The notes beneath the pieces were generated by a model. It did not search any database. It was not told the DNA's origin and was given only the letters and a program-made list of their open reading frames with translations. A stretch of 64,000 nt of DNA from Bradyrhizobium sp. U87765 SZCCT0048. Its GTDB lineage: Bacteria > Pseudomonadota > Alphaproteobacteria > Rhizobiales > Xanthobacteraceae. The DNA lies in NCBI RefSeq assembly GCF_018131225.1, contig NZ_JAFCMM010000001.1, forward strand, positions 2,852,001 to 2,916,000, in the 5' to 3' direction. The first letter of the stretch is position 1. Every line of letters starts with the position of its first letter. The translations under genes were made by a program, and so were the position numbers. Below are positions 34,153 through 42,964 of this stretch, piece by piece.

Positions 34153-35984
34153 GACAGCGCCTTTCGCAGCGGCGTGACGTTCAGGGTATCGAGCCGGTCG
34201 CCGATGGCGCCGGCGATGAAGCGGGCGGTGATCGAGGTGCCGTCATAGTGCAGGATCGGCACGAGGCGCACCGGATCGATGCCGAACTCGTTGACGATCA
34301 GCGAGCGCAGCTGCGCATCGCGGTTCTGCTCGACCACGAACACGAAATCATGATCAGCGATGAAGCTCGCGACATCCTGGTGGAACGGAAAGGCACGCAC
34401 GCGCATCAGGTCGAGCGTATGGCCACGGCGGGCGAGGATCTCGGCGGCCTCGCTCATCGCCGGTGCCGTCGAGCCGTAATAGATCACGCCGAAGCGCGTA
34501 CCCTTCTCGGCATTGATGCGCAGCGGTCGCGGCAGGATGCTCTTGGCGGTCTCGAGCTTGCGCAGCAGACGCTGCATGCCCTCGACATAGGTCGCCCCGT
34601 TCTCGGAATAGCGCGCGCGGGCGTCGTGGGACGTGCCGCGGGTGAAGAAAGTACCCTTGGTCGGATGGGTGCCGGGATAGGTGCGATAGCCGATGCCGTC
34701 GCCATCGACGTCCATGTAGCGGCCGAAATCCTTCGCCCTGTCGAGTTCCTCCGCCGACAGCACCTTGCCGCGGTCGTACTTGCGGCTGTCGTCCCAGGCC
34801 AGCGGCCGGCACAGCCGATGGTTCATGCCGATGTCGAGATCGAGCATGACGAACACCGGCGTCTGCAGCCGGTCGGCGAAGTCGAAGGCACTGGCGCCGA
34901 ACTCGAACGCTTCGGTGGCATCCTCCGGCAGCAGCAGCACATGCTTGGTGTCGCCGTGAGAAGCATAGGCGCAGTTGATCAGGTCGCACTGCTGGGTGCG
35001 TGTCGGCATGCCGGTCGACGGACCGGCGCGCTGGACGTCGAACACCACCACCGGAATCTCGGCGAAGTACGCCATGCCGAGAAACTCCTGCATCAGCGAA
35101 ATGCCGGGTCCCGAGGTCGCGGTGAATGAACGTGCGCCGTTCCAGGCCGCACCGATCACCATGCCGATCGAGGCGATCTCGTCTTCCGCCTGCACGATGG
35201 CATAGCGTGCCTGACCGGTTTCGGGATCGCGCCGGAATCTGGAGCAGTAGTGGCTGAAGCCCTCCGCAAGGGACGATGACGGTGTGATCGGGTACCACGC
35301 GCACACCGTTGCGCCGCCATAGACCGCACCGAGAGCGGCCGCGGTGTTGCCCTCGATCAGGATGCGGTTGCCGACCCTGTCGGTGCGCTTCAGCCGCAGC
35401 CCGAGAGGGCAGTTGAAATGCGCCTTGGCATAGGTGCGACCGAGATGCAGGGCATGGATGTTGGGCGCGATCAGCTTGTCCTTGCCCTTGTACTGTTCGC
35501 CGACAAGCTTCTCCAGCTCGGAGAAATCCATGTCGAACAGCGCCGACAGCGCACCAATGCAGATGATGTTCTTGAACAGCTGGCGCTGCCGCGGATCGCT
35601 GTACTCAGCATTGCAGATCTGCGTCAGCGGCAATCCGATCACCGTGATGTCGGAGCGCAGCTGGCCCGGCGGCAACGGCCGCGTCGAATCGTAGACGAGA
35701 TAGCCGTCGGGCTCGATCGAGATGACATCCGCGTTGAAGGTCTGCGGATTCATCGCGACCATGACGTCGGTGCCGCCACGGGCGCCGAGATGCCCGGCCT
35801 CGGTAACGCGGATTTCGAACCAGGTCGGCAAGCCCTGGATGTTGGACGGAAACACGTTGCGCGGCGAGATCGGAATGCCCATGCGCATGATGGCGCGGGC
35901 GAACATCTCGTTGGCGCTGGCCGATCCGGAGCCGTTGACGTTGGCGAAACGGATGACGAAATCGTTGACGGCAGTTAACGGCAT
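34149..35984 (-). CDS. korA: 2-oxoacid:ferredoxin oxidoreductase alpha subunit (gamma-alpha fusion)
   Basis: A protein of 611 residues. Residues about 1-190 are the gamma domain (GGxG-like FANVNGSGSASANEMF, and PSNIQGLPTWFEIRVTE), the remainder is the alpha domain (GAVYGGATVCAWYPITPSSSLAEG, SGPGISLMQEFLGMAYFAEIPVVVFDVQRAGPSTG). The fusion is usual for KorA. It binds the 2-oxoacid and CoA ends of the reaction. It overlaps the GltD-like gene by ten bases and korB by four. Confidence 0.92.
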   Translation of the reverse strand: MPLTAVNDFVIRFANVNGSGSASANEMFARAIMRMGIPISPRNVFPSNIQGLPTWFEIRVTEAGHLGARGGTDVMVAMNPQTFNADVISIEPDGYLVYDSTRPLPPGQLRSDITVIGLPLTQICNAEYSDPRQRQLFKNIICIGALSALFDMDFSELEKLVGEQYKGKDKLIAPNIHALHLGRTYAKAHFNCPLGLRLKRTDRVGNRILIEGNTAAALGAVYGGATVCAWYPITPSSSLAEGFSHYCSRFRRDPETGQARYAIVQAEDEIASIGMVIGAAWNGARSFTATSGPGISLMQEFLGMAYFAEIPVVVFDVQRAGPSTGMPTRTQQCDLINCAYASHGDTKHVLLLPEDATEAFEFGASAFDFADRLQTPVFVMLDLDIGMNHRLCRPLAWDDSRKYDRGKVLSAEELDRAKDFGRYMDVDGDGIGYRTYPGTHPTKGTFFTRGTSHDARARYSENGATYVEGMQRLLRKLETAKSILPRPLRINAEKGTRFGVIYYGSTAPAMSEAAEILARRGHTLDLMRVRAFPFHQDVASFIADHDFVFVVEQNRDAQLRSLIVNEFGIDPVRLVPILHYDGTSITARFIAGAIGDRLDTLNVTPLRKALS

Positions 35985-37756
35985 GCTGGACCTGCGTGAG
36001 TGACGTCAATGAGATACTTGTTCATGTCCCACGCGCCCGTGGGACAGCGCTCGGCGCACAGCCCGCAATGCAGGCAGACGTCTTCGTCCTTCGCCATGAT
36101 GCGGCCGGTCTTCAGCCCGTCGGCGAGATAGATGTCCTGCGTCTGGTTGAGCGCGGGCGCCCGCAGGCGATGTCGCAGCTCGCTCTCTTCGCCATCCTCG
36201 GTGAAGGTGATGCAGTCCATCGGACAGACATCGACGCAGGCATCGCACTCGATGCACAGCGGCGCGCTGAACACGGTCTGGACATCGCAGTTGAGGCAGC
36301 GCCCCGCTTCCGACAGTGCCAGCTTGACGTCATAGCCGAGCTCGACCTCGACCTTGATGTTGGCGAGCGCGCTGGCGTTATCGCGATGCGGCACCGCATA
36401 GCGCTCGTCCGGCATGATCTCGTTCTTGTAGCTCCACTCGTGGATGCCCATCTTCTGGTTGATCACGGTGACCGCGGGCGCCGGACGATGCGCCGGGTCC
36501 TCGCCGTGCAGCATCTTGTCGATCGACACCGCGACTTCATGGCCGTGGGCGACCGCCCAGATGATGTTCTTGGGACCGAACGCGGCGTCGCCGGCGAAGA
36601 ACACCTTCGGATGGGTGGAGCGGAAGGTGACGGGATCAACGACTGGCATGCCGTGATCATCGAACGCGATGCCGACGTCGCGCTCGATCCACGGGAACGC
36701 GTTCTCCTGCCCGACCGCGACAAGCACGTCGTCGCATTCGAACAGGACATCCGGCTCGCCGGCCGGCACCAGCTTGCGCCGTCCCCTGGGGTCGTATTCC
36801 GCCTCGACCTTCTCGAACACCACGCCGGTCAGTCGGCCGCCATCGTGCCGGAATTCCTTGGGCACGAGGAAGTTATGGATCGGAATTCCCTCCCGCGCCG
36901 CATCCTCCTTCTCCCAGGGCGAGGCCTTCATCTCGTCGAAGCCCGAACGCACCACGACCTTGACGTCCTCGCCGCCGAGGCGTCGTGCGGAGCGGCAGCA
37001 GTCCATCGCGGTATTGCCGCCGCCCAGCACGACGACGCGCCTGCCGATGGAATGAATGTGATCGAACGACACGCTGGATAGCCAGTCGATGCCGATATGG
37101 ATATTCGCCGCAGCCTCCTTGCGGCCGGGAATGTCGAGGTCTCGCCCGCGCGGTGCGCCGGAGCCGACGACCACCGCATCATAGCCCTCGGCCAGCAGCC
37201 CCGCGAGACTATCGACCCGCGTGCCTCCCCTGAACGTGACGCCGAGGCCAAGCACGAAGCCGGTTTCCTCATCGATCACGCTGTCAGGAAGGCGGAATTT
37301 CGGAATCTGCGACCGCATCATGCCACCGGCACGCGGATCGCCATCGAACACCGTGCAATCATAGCCGAGCGGCGCGAGATCGCGTGCCGCGGCCAGCGAC
37401 GCCGGCCCCGCGCCGACAAGCGCGATGCGCTTGCCGTTGCCTGTCGCGGCCGGCTTGGGCAGGCGCGCCGTGATATCGTCCTTGAAATCGGCGGCCACGC
37501 GCTTCAGACGGCAGATCGCGACCGGCTCATCCTCGACGCGGCCGCGGCGGCAGGCAGGCTCGCAAGGACGATCGCAGGTGCGCCCGAGAATGCCCGGGAA
37601 CACGTTGGATCGCCAATTGATCATGTAGGCATCGCTATAGCGGCCTGCCGCGATCAACCGGATGTATTCGGGAACTGGCGTGTGAGCGGGACAAGCCCAT
37701 TGGCAATCGACCACTTTGTGAAAGTAGTCGGGCGCGGCAATATCGGTTGCTTTCAT
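35975..37756 (-). CDS. GltD-like FAD/NAD(P)H:ferredoxin oxidoreductase with C-terminal double [4Fe-4S] domain
   Basis: A protein of 593 residues. Domains in order: N-terminal Fe-S domain (CQWACPAHTPVPEYI and CDRPCEPACRRG), FAD site VGAGPASLAAARDL, NAD(P) site LGGGNTAMDCCRSARRLG, a second FAD stretch FFAGDAAFGPKNIIWAVAHG, then C-terminal CIECDACVDVCP and CLHCGLCAERCP ferredoxin motifs. It can carry electrons between NAD(P)H and clusters, so it probably links KorAB to the pyridine pool. The ATG at 37756 follows GGGGAAG. Confidence 0.92.
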   Translation of the reverse strand: MKATDIAAPDYFHKVVDCQWACPAHTPVPEYIRLIAAGRYSDAYMINWRSNVFPGILGRTCDRPCEPACRRGRVEDEPVAICRLKRVAADFKDDITARLPKPAATGNGKRIALVGAGPASLAAARDLAPLGYDCTVFDGDPRAGGMMRSQIPKFRLPDSVIDEETGFVLGLGVTFRGGTRVDSLAGLLAEGYDAVVVGSGAPRGRDLDIPGRKEAAANIHIGIDWLSSVSFDHIHSIGRRVVVLGGGNTAMDCCRSARRLGGEDVKVVVRSGFDEMKASPWEKEDAAREGIPIHNFLVPKEFRHDGGRLTGVVFEKVEAEYDPRGRRKLVPAGEPDVLFECDDVLVAVGQENAFPWIERDVGIAFDDHGMPVVDPVTFRSTHPKVFFAGDAAFGPKNIIWAVAHGHEVAVSIDKMLHGEDPAHRPAPAVTVINQKMGIHEWSYKNEIMPDERYAVPHRDNASALANIKVEVELGYDVKLALSEAGRCLNCDVQTVFSAPLCIECDACVDVCPMDCITFTEDGEESELRHRLRAPALNQTQDIYLADGLKTGRIMAKDEDVCLHCGLCAERCPTGAWDMNKYLIDVTHAGPACR

Positions 37757-37943
37757 TCTTCCCCGTCCGCGCGGGTGAAAGACCACGCGGCCTTTACCGT
37801 TTCCTGCGAACGCTCATGCGGCGCTCTTCTTTGTTATCCAGTCGGATAATTAGAGCTATTCAATATGATCTCGGCGGACGAGGAAAGCCAAATTTCTTTG
37901 ATTTGCCCTCGCTCGTTCGTCGCAGCTTAAAATATGATGCGCC

Positions 37944-37961
37944 GCCGCAGCTTCCTGCGGC
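37944..37961 (-). terminator. short hairpin after the adenylate cyclase gene
   Basis: GCCGCAG-CTTC-CTGCGGC is a perfect seven-base-pair stem 37 bases after the cyclase stop on the minus strand. No T-run follows. The rest of the 241-base gap to the GltD-like gene start is AT-rich, as expected for that operon's promoter. Confidence 0.5.
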
Positions 37962-37997
37962 AATGCAATATCGGTGACCGTCGAATGATGGCGCGCG

Positions 37998-39284
37998 CTA
38001 GACGCCGGTGTCGCCGTCGAAAGCACCGCCGAGGTAGCGCTCGTAGCGGTCGGCGCGTGGCGCCAGCGTCCTGATCTCAGGATCGAGCGTGAACAATTCC
38101 TGAGCGCGACCGATGCCGCGCAGCGCGAAACGCCCGGTCGAGACGAACTGGTCGCGTCCCGCCGGATCGAGGCCGGCAAGGAACGTCGACGACACCAGGA
38201 GTTCGCGGTCGACGGAATTGCACATCGCGCCGATCCGGCTGACCTCGTTGACCGCGGGCCCCACGACCGTGAAGTCCAGCCGCTCGTCGCTGCCGATGTT
38301 GCCGTAGAACACCTCGCCGACATGCAGGCTGACATAGGCCGTGGTGATCAGCTTGTTCTCGCCGGAGCGGCGCTGGTTGATGTCGCGGATCGCCTTGCGC
38401 AGCTGGTTCTCCGCACGCAGCGCTTCCTGGCGCGCCAGCACCATGTCGTCGGGATTGAAGATCGCCAGCACGCCGTCGCCGATCAGCTTGAGCACATCGC
38501 CGCCGGCATCGTGGATCGCGCCGATCGCCGCGTCGGCATAGTCGTTGAGGAATGGAATGAGTTCGGCCGGCGGCATCGCCTCGCTGATGGCGGTGAAACC
38601 GCGCAGGTCGGAATACCACAGCACGGCGTTGATCCTGTCGGCAACGCCGCGGGAGATACGGCCATGCAGCACGCGCTCGGCGGCGTCGCGACCGAGATAG
38701 ACATGGCCGAGGGTGCGGGCGACGCGCGTCAGGGCACAGGCCTTCACGGCAAGTCCGAGCAGCGGCACGAGCTCGCGCAACGCCTCCAGGCGTTCGACCG
38801 CATCGAAACCGCAGGCATCACGCATCAACCAGTAGGAATAGACGCAGTCCATCTCGCCGATGATCTCGGTCTCGCCGAACCGGTGGATGAAGAGCACACA
38901 GTCCTTGTGGCCTTTCGCGGCGAGGTCCCCGACCATCGAAAAATCATAGGCGTGCGAACGCTCGAGATCGACCCGCATCTCCGCATGGCCCTGCTCCAGC
39001 ATGGCGTAGAACGGGGAGCGCTGCCAGTTCGCCGCACCTTCGCCGGAACTGGAGGAGCCATACTCGAACATGTCGCTCTCGCTGACTTCCTCGTCGGTCC
39101 AGCGGAAGCCGCGCCCTTCGAAAATCGGATGCAGGGTGTCGATGAAGACGAGGCCGCGCGACAGTTCGAAACCAGCTGTGCGGCAGCGCTCGCAGAAGCC
39201 GCGCAGCAGCTCGATTTCGGCAAGACCGGTCAGCCCGGCCGTCGTCAGCCAGTTCATGATCTCGGTCCGGGCATTGCGATCCAT
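37998..39284 (-). CDS. class III adenylate/guanylate cyclase with N-terminal sensor-like domain
   Basis: A protein of 428 residues. The cyclase domain spans about 215-400: AVLWYSDLRGFTAIS (first metal Asp), GGDVLKLIGDGVLAIF (second metal Asp), DFTVVGPAVNEVSRI (N-x3-R transition-state residues). The first 200 residues hold no named domain, but the segment RGLVFIDTLHPIFEGRGFRW is typical of rhizobial cyclases of this kind. No membrane helix. It makes cAMP or cGMP in the cytoplasm; the signal is unknown. Confidence 0.92.
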   Translation of the reverse strand: MDRNARTEIMNWLTTAGLTGLAEIELLRGFCERCRTAGFELSRGLVFIDTLHPIFEGRGFRWTDEEVSESDMFEYGSSSSGEGAANWQRSPFYAMLEQGHAEMRVDLERSHAYDFSMVGDLAAKGHKDCVLFIHRFGETEIIGEMDCVYSYWLMRDACGFDAVERLEALRELVPLLGLAVKACALTRVARTLGHVYLGRDAAERVLHGRISRGVADRINAVLWYSDLRGFTAISEAMPPAELIPFLNDYADAAIGAIHDAGGDVLKLIGDGVLAIFNPDDMVLARQEALRAENQLRKAIRDINQRRSGENKLITTAYVSLHVGEVFYGNIGSDERLDFTVVGPAVNEVSRIGAMCNSVDRELLVSSTFLAGLDPAGRDQFVSTGRFALRGIGRAQELFTLDPEIRTLAPRADRYERYLGGAFDGDTGV

Positions 39285-39344
39285 GCGGCACTCTCGCTTG
39301 TTGCAGGCGGCAATGCGTTGCCGGCATCACACGCCGCAGCCGCA

Positions 39345-40277
39345 TCAGGAACCGGCCTCATCATGGCCGGCATCGAAACTTGTCGCCGTCCGGCCCACCA
39401 GCTCCACGAAACGGCGCACGGCGGCGGAGGTGTCGCCGCGGCGCGTGGCGAGACGCAGCGGTGCGGTCGGTTGCGACGGCCCCTCCAGACGACGATACAC
39501 CACGCCATCGAGGTGCATGCGCTGCAGCGACGCCGGCACCACCGAAATGCCGAGACCGGCGGCCACGAGGTTCAGCGTCGCCACGATACGGGGAGCTTCC
39601 TGGCCGACGAGCGGGCTGAATCCGGCGGCGAGACACGCCGCCATGATCGCGTCGTAAAAACCGGCGCCGTTGGGCCGGCGATACACCACGAAGGTCTCGC
39701 TGGCCAGTGCGCTCAGCGCGAGCGCATCATGCTTTTGCGCAAGCCGATGGCCATCCGGGAGCGCCACCAGCATCGCTTCCTCGAGCAGGGCCGTGATGAC
39801 GAGGCCCTGCGGATCCGACACCGGCGTGCGGATGAACACGGCATCGACGCGCTCGTTGCGCAGATTGTCGATCAGCTCGTTGGTGCCGCTCTCTTCCAGC
39901 GTCAGCGCCACCAGCGGATAGCTTTCGCGGAATGCGCGGATGACCCGCGGCACGAACGGATGGAACGGGGCCGAACTGGTGAACCCCACCGAAATTCGCC
40001 CTTCCTCGCCGCGCGCAGTGCGCCGTGTGGTCGCGAAAGCGTGATCGACATGGGCGAGGATCGCCTGGGCATCCGCGAGCAGCGCCCGGCCCGCATCGGT
40101 CAGCTCGACACCGCGCGGCTTGCGGCGGAGCAGTTGCACGTCGAGTTCGCGTTCCAGCGCGCGAATCTGCTGGCTGAGCGGCGGCTGCTGCATGCCAAGC
40201 CGTTCGGCCGCGCGGGTGATGTGCCCCTCCTCGGCGACGGCGACGAAATAGCGAAGATGGCGAAGCTCCACCGACAT
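39345..40277 (-). CDS. LysR family transcriptional regulator
   Basis: A protein of 310 residues from the ATG at 40277. The winged helix is VELRHLRYFVAVAEEGHITRAAERLGMQQPPLSQQIRALEREL; the effector domain begins near residue 90. It resembles the BenM/CatM-like subgroup, often tied to aromatic catabolism. It is divergent from mbfA by 144 bases, but the Irr-type site there suggests mbfA answers to iron, not to this protein. Confidence 0.9.
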   Translation of the reverse strand: MSVELRHLRYFVAVAEEGHITRAAERLGMQQPPLSQQIRALERELDVQLLRRKPRGVELTDAGRALLADAQAILAHVDHAFATTRRTARGEEGRISVGFTSSAPFHPFVPRVIRAFRESYPLVALTLEESGTNELIDNLRNERVDAVFIRTPVSDPQGLVITALLEEAMLVALPDGHRLAQKHDALALSALASETFVVYRRPNGAGFYDAIMAACLAAGFSPLVGQEAPRIVATLNLVAAGLGISVVPASLQRMHLDGVVYRRLEGPSQPTAPLRLATRRGDTSAAVRRFVELVGRTATSFDAGHDEAGS

Positions 40278-40384
40278 ATTCCAGCGATATGGATGTGACC
40301 CCAGCCATATTACGAAGATCAGGCTCCGCAAAGCGCCAATTGCACCGCCGCCCGGTTGACCCCGCCGCCCTTCTCCGATATCTA

Positions 40385-40401
40385 TTTAGAATAATTCTAA
40401 A
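40385..40401 (+). promoter_or_regulatory. ICE-type Irr box upstream of mbfA
   Basis: TTTAGAA-TAA-TTCTAAA is a perfect 7-3-7 palindrome 20 bases before the mbfA ATG. It matches the iron control element form TTTAGAA-N3-TTCTAAA recognised by Irr in Bradyrhizobium, where mbfA is a known Irr target repressed at low iron. Confidence 0.85.
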
Positions 40402-40421
40402 GTGATCAAAAGTTCAATCCC

Positions 40422-41393
40422 ATGAAGAATTTCGCCGATTTGACCGAGCGTGAGATCCTCGCCGTGGCCATCGCCTCCGAGGAGGAGGATAGCCGCATCT
40501 ACATGGCCTTCGCCGAGGACCTCGCGGGGCGCTATCCGGAGTCCGCCAAGATCTTCGAGGAGATGGCGGACGAGGAGAAGGGCCACCGGCACATGCTGCT
40601 GGAAATGTACGAACAGCGCTTCGGCACCAACCTGCCGCCGATCCGGCGCGAGGACGTCAGGGGCTTCCTGCGTCGCCGTCCGATCTGGTTGACCAAGAAC
40701 CTGCCGCTCGACACCGTCCGCAAGGAAGCCGAGACGATGGAGTTCGAGGCCGCGCGCTTCTATGACAAGGCGGCCGCGCAGGCCAAGGACGTGCACGTAC
40801 GCAAGCTGCTCGGCGACCTCGCCGAAATGGAGCGTGGCCACGAGACCCGCGCGATCAAGCTCACCGACACCATCCTCAGTCCCGATGTGCGGGCCGAGGA
40901 GGATCGCACCAGCCATCGCATGTTCGTGCTGCAGTATGTCCAGCCGGGCCTCGCCGGCCTGATGGACGGCTCGGTCTCGACGCTGGCGCCGCTGTTCGCT
41001 GCGGCCTTCGCCACCCACCACAACTGGCAGACATTCCTGGTCGGCCTCGCCGCATCGATCGGCGCCGGCATCAGCATGGGCTTTGCGGAAGCGCTGTCCG
41101 ACGACGGCTCGATGACCGGCCGCGGCTCGCCGTGGCTGCGCGGCGGCATCTGCGGCCTGATGACGACGCTAGGCGGCCTCGGCCATACCGTGCCCTACCT
41201 CGTGCCCGACAGCTGGCCGAACGCGTTCTGGATCGCCACCGCCATCGCCGGCCTTGTTGTCTTCGTCGAGTTGTGGGTGATCGCCTATATCCGCGCCCGC
41301 TATATGGACACACCGTTCCTGCGGGCTGTGTTCCAGATCGTGCTCGGCGGCGCCATCGTCCTTGCCGTCGGCATCCTGATCGGCGGTGCATAG
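40422..41393 (+). CDS. mbfA: MbfA, membrane-bound ferritin-like iron exporter
   Basis: A protein of 323 residues. Residues about 1-150 form a rubrerythrin-like diiron domain with the Glu/His ligand pattern (IASEEEDSRIYM, ADEEKGHRHML, MEFEAARFYDKA, EMERGHETR). The C-terminal part is a VIT1/CCC1-like membrane domain (SVSTLAPLFAAAF, GISMGFAEALSDDGSM, then three more helices). In Bradyrhizobium it exports iron and protects against peroxide. Placement behind an Irr box agrees. Confidence 0.93.
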   Translation: MKNFADLTEREILAVAIASEEEDSRIYMAFAEDLAGRYPESAKIFEEMADEEKGHRHMLLEMYEQRFGTNLPPIRREDVRGFLRRRPIWLTKNLPLDTVRKEAETMEFEAARFYDKAAAQAKDVHVRKLLGDLAEMERGHETRAIKLTDTILSPDVRAEEDRTSHRMFVLQYVQPGLAGLMDGSVSTLAPLFAAAFATHHNWQTFLVGLAASIGAGISMGFAEALSDDGSMTGRGSPWLRGGICGLMTTLGGLGHTVPYLVPDSWPNAFWIATAIAGLVVFVELWVIAYIRARYMDTPFLRAVFQIVLGGAIVLAVGILIGGA

Positions 41394-41498
41394 CACCGCC
41401 ATCACCGGATCATCGGCCGTTCACCTGGCCATCGGACCAGTGGCGCGGCGTCCGCGCAAGGCGCACCATCTGCCATCGAACGACGATGGGAGATGGCG

Positions 41499-42350
41499 AT
41501 GGCAAGCGACGGACCGGGCAGCGTCCGGCACCTGGTGATATCATGGGCAGACCGCGTGCTTGCCCTCCAGAACGAGGACGGCTCCTGCGCCAGCGCCATC
41601 GCCTGGCGCAAGGGCCTCGTGGTCAGCGCCGACGAGGCGGCCGGCGATCAGATCAAGCTCCACGCCAGGGACGGTCGACAGATCGACGCCGAGTTGGTCG
41701 GTCGCGATCCCTCCACCGACCTCGCGTTGTACAAAGCCGATATTGATCCCCCGCTCCTGGCGCCGGCGGCTGAGGTCCTCCCCGGGGATTTCGCCCTGGC
41801 GATCGGGCGCAGCGCGACTTCCGAATGCGTCGCGGCGGGCATCGTCGCGGAAACAGGCGGAGCCTGGCGCAGCACACTTGGCGGAACGATCGACCGCAGG
41901 ATCCGCCTCGATCTGCGGCTTCCGCAGCGCGCGCACGGCGGCGCGATCGTGGATGCGGCCGGGCACCTGATCGGCCTTGCAGCCTTCGGACCACGGCGCA
42001 CCGCGATCGTCATTCCCGCCGAGACGATCAGCCGGATCGTCGACCGGCTCGCCTCCGCAGGCTCCATCGCGCGAGGCTACATCGGCGTTCAACTGCATCC
42101 CTTGAGCGACGGCCATCGCGGCGTCGGCGCAATCGTCGTCCGGCTCGACGACGGCGGCCCCGCAGCCGCGGCCGGGCTCCTCGTCGGCGACAGCATCGTC
42201 AGCTGGAACGGCGAGGCGATCAGGGGGGTGCGGGACATTTTCCAACGGCTTGGGCCGGACAGCGTCGGCACGACCGTCAAACTCGGCTTGCTGCGGGCCC
42301 AGCAGTCCGCCACCGTGGACATTGTGATCGCTGAGCGGCCGCTTAAATAG
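41499..42350 (+). CDS. HtrA-like protein with PDZ domain lacking the catalytic His and Ser (pseudoprotease)
   Basis: About 283 residues. The trypsin-like domain aligns by eye with HtrA/DegP: GLVVSADEAAG replaces the VTNNHVV motif (catalytic His becomes Asp45), VGRDPSTDLALYK keeps the Asp (Asp74), and PQRAHGGAIVD replaces GNSGGP (catalytic Ser becomes His146). A PDZ domain fills about 185-280 (GYIGVQL, GGPAAAAGLLVGDSIVSWNG). No signal peptide. It probably binds rather than cuts. ATG 41499 follows GGGAG by six bases; ATG 41493 is the alternative. It is followed after five bases by a LuxR-type gene. Confidence 0.8.
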   Translation: MASDGPGSVRHLVISWADRVLALQNEDGSCASAIAWRKGLVVSADEAAGDQIKLHARDGRQIDAELVGRDPSTDLALYKADIDPPLLAPAAEVLPGDFALAIGRSATSECVAAGIVAETGGAWRSTLGGTIDRRIRLDLRLPQRAHGGAIVDAAGHLIGLAAFGPRRTAIVIPAETISRIVDRLASAGSIARGYIGVQLHPLSDGHRGVGAIVVRLDDGGPAAAAGLLVGDSIVSWNGEAIRGVRDIFQRLGPDSVGTTVKLGLLRAQQSATVDIVIAERPLK

Positions 42351-42355
42351 GCCGC

Positions 42356-42943
42356 ATGCGAAGCGCAGGCGATCCCGGCGGCATGGCATCGGCAGCGGCA
42401 TCGGCAGCGGAGGACACCGTGGTGCTGGTCGGCCTCACCTTTGTCGATCGCCTGCTGGAGCGCCGGGTGCGATCGCAGTTGCGGCACCTGCCCGAGATCG
42501 AGATCAGCGATCCCGACGACGCCGACGTCGTGCTGACCGATATGTTCGAGGAGCAGCCCGGCTCCGTCATTGTGCTGGGTGACGACGCGGCGACCGCGGT
42601 GACGGCCAGTCATCTTTCGCGTGATGCCGATGCGACCACGCTGCAGGCGGCGATCGGCCTTGCGGCCCGTGGCTACCGGATCACCAGCCCCGTCGCTGGG
42701 CGCACAGCCGCCACGGACCACCATGATGCGGATGCGACCGCCGGCGAGCCGCTGACGGCCCGGGAGCGGCAGGTGCTGGAGCGCCTCGCCGCCGGTGCAT
42801 CCAACAAGATGATCGCGCGCGATCTCGAGATCTCGCTCGCCACCACCAAATTCCATGTCGGGGCTCTGCTCGCCAAGCTCGGCGCGCGCAACCGCACCGA
42901 CGCGGTGGCCATCGGCATCAGGCGCGGCCTGTTGCTGCTGTAG
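42356..42943 (+). CDS. LuxR-type regulator with a short receiver-like domain
   Basis: A protein of 195 residues. The C-terminus is a LuxR/GerE helix-turn-helix: PLTARERQVLERLAAGASNKMIARDLEISLATTKFHVGALLAKLG. The N-terminal 95 residues resemble a shrunken receiver (VVLVGLTFVDRLLERRVRSQL, DDADVVLTD, SVIVLGDDAATA), but the usual N-terminal acidic pair and the conserved Lys are not in place, so phosphorylation is doubtful. It follows the pseudoprotease gene by five bases, so one mRNA is likely. Confidence 0.82.
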   Translation: MRSAGDPGGMASAAASAAEDTVVLVGLTFVDRLLERRVRSQLRHLPEIEISDPDDADVVLTDMFEEQPGSVIVLGDDAATAVTASHLSRDADATTLQAAIGLAARGYRITSPVAGRTAATDHHDADATAGEPLTARERQVLERLAAGASNKMIARDLEISLATTKFHVGALLAKLGARNRTDAVAIGIRRGLLLL

Positions 42944-42964
42944 ACCCGCCACGGCCCCGACCGC

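Noticed and set aside
37757..37997. FNR/FixK box upstream of the Kor operon
   Set aside because: The gap is AT-rich but no TTGAT-N4-ATCAA-like palindrome was found.
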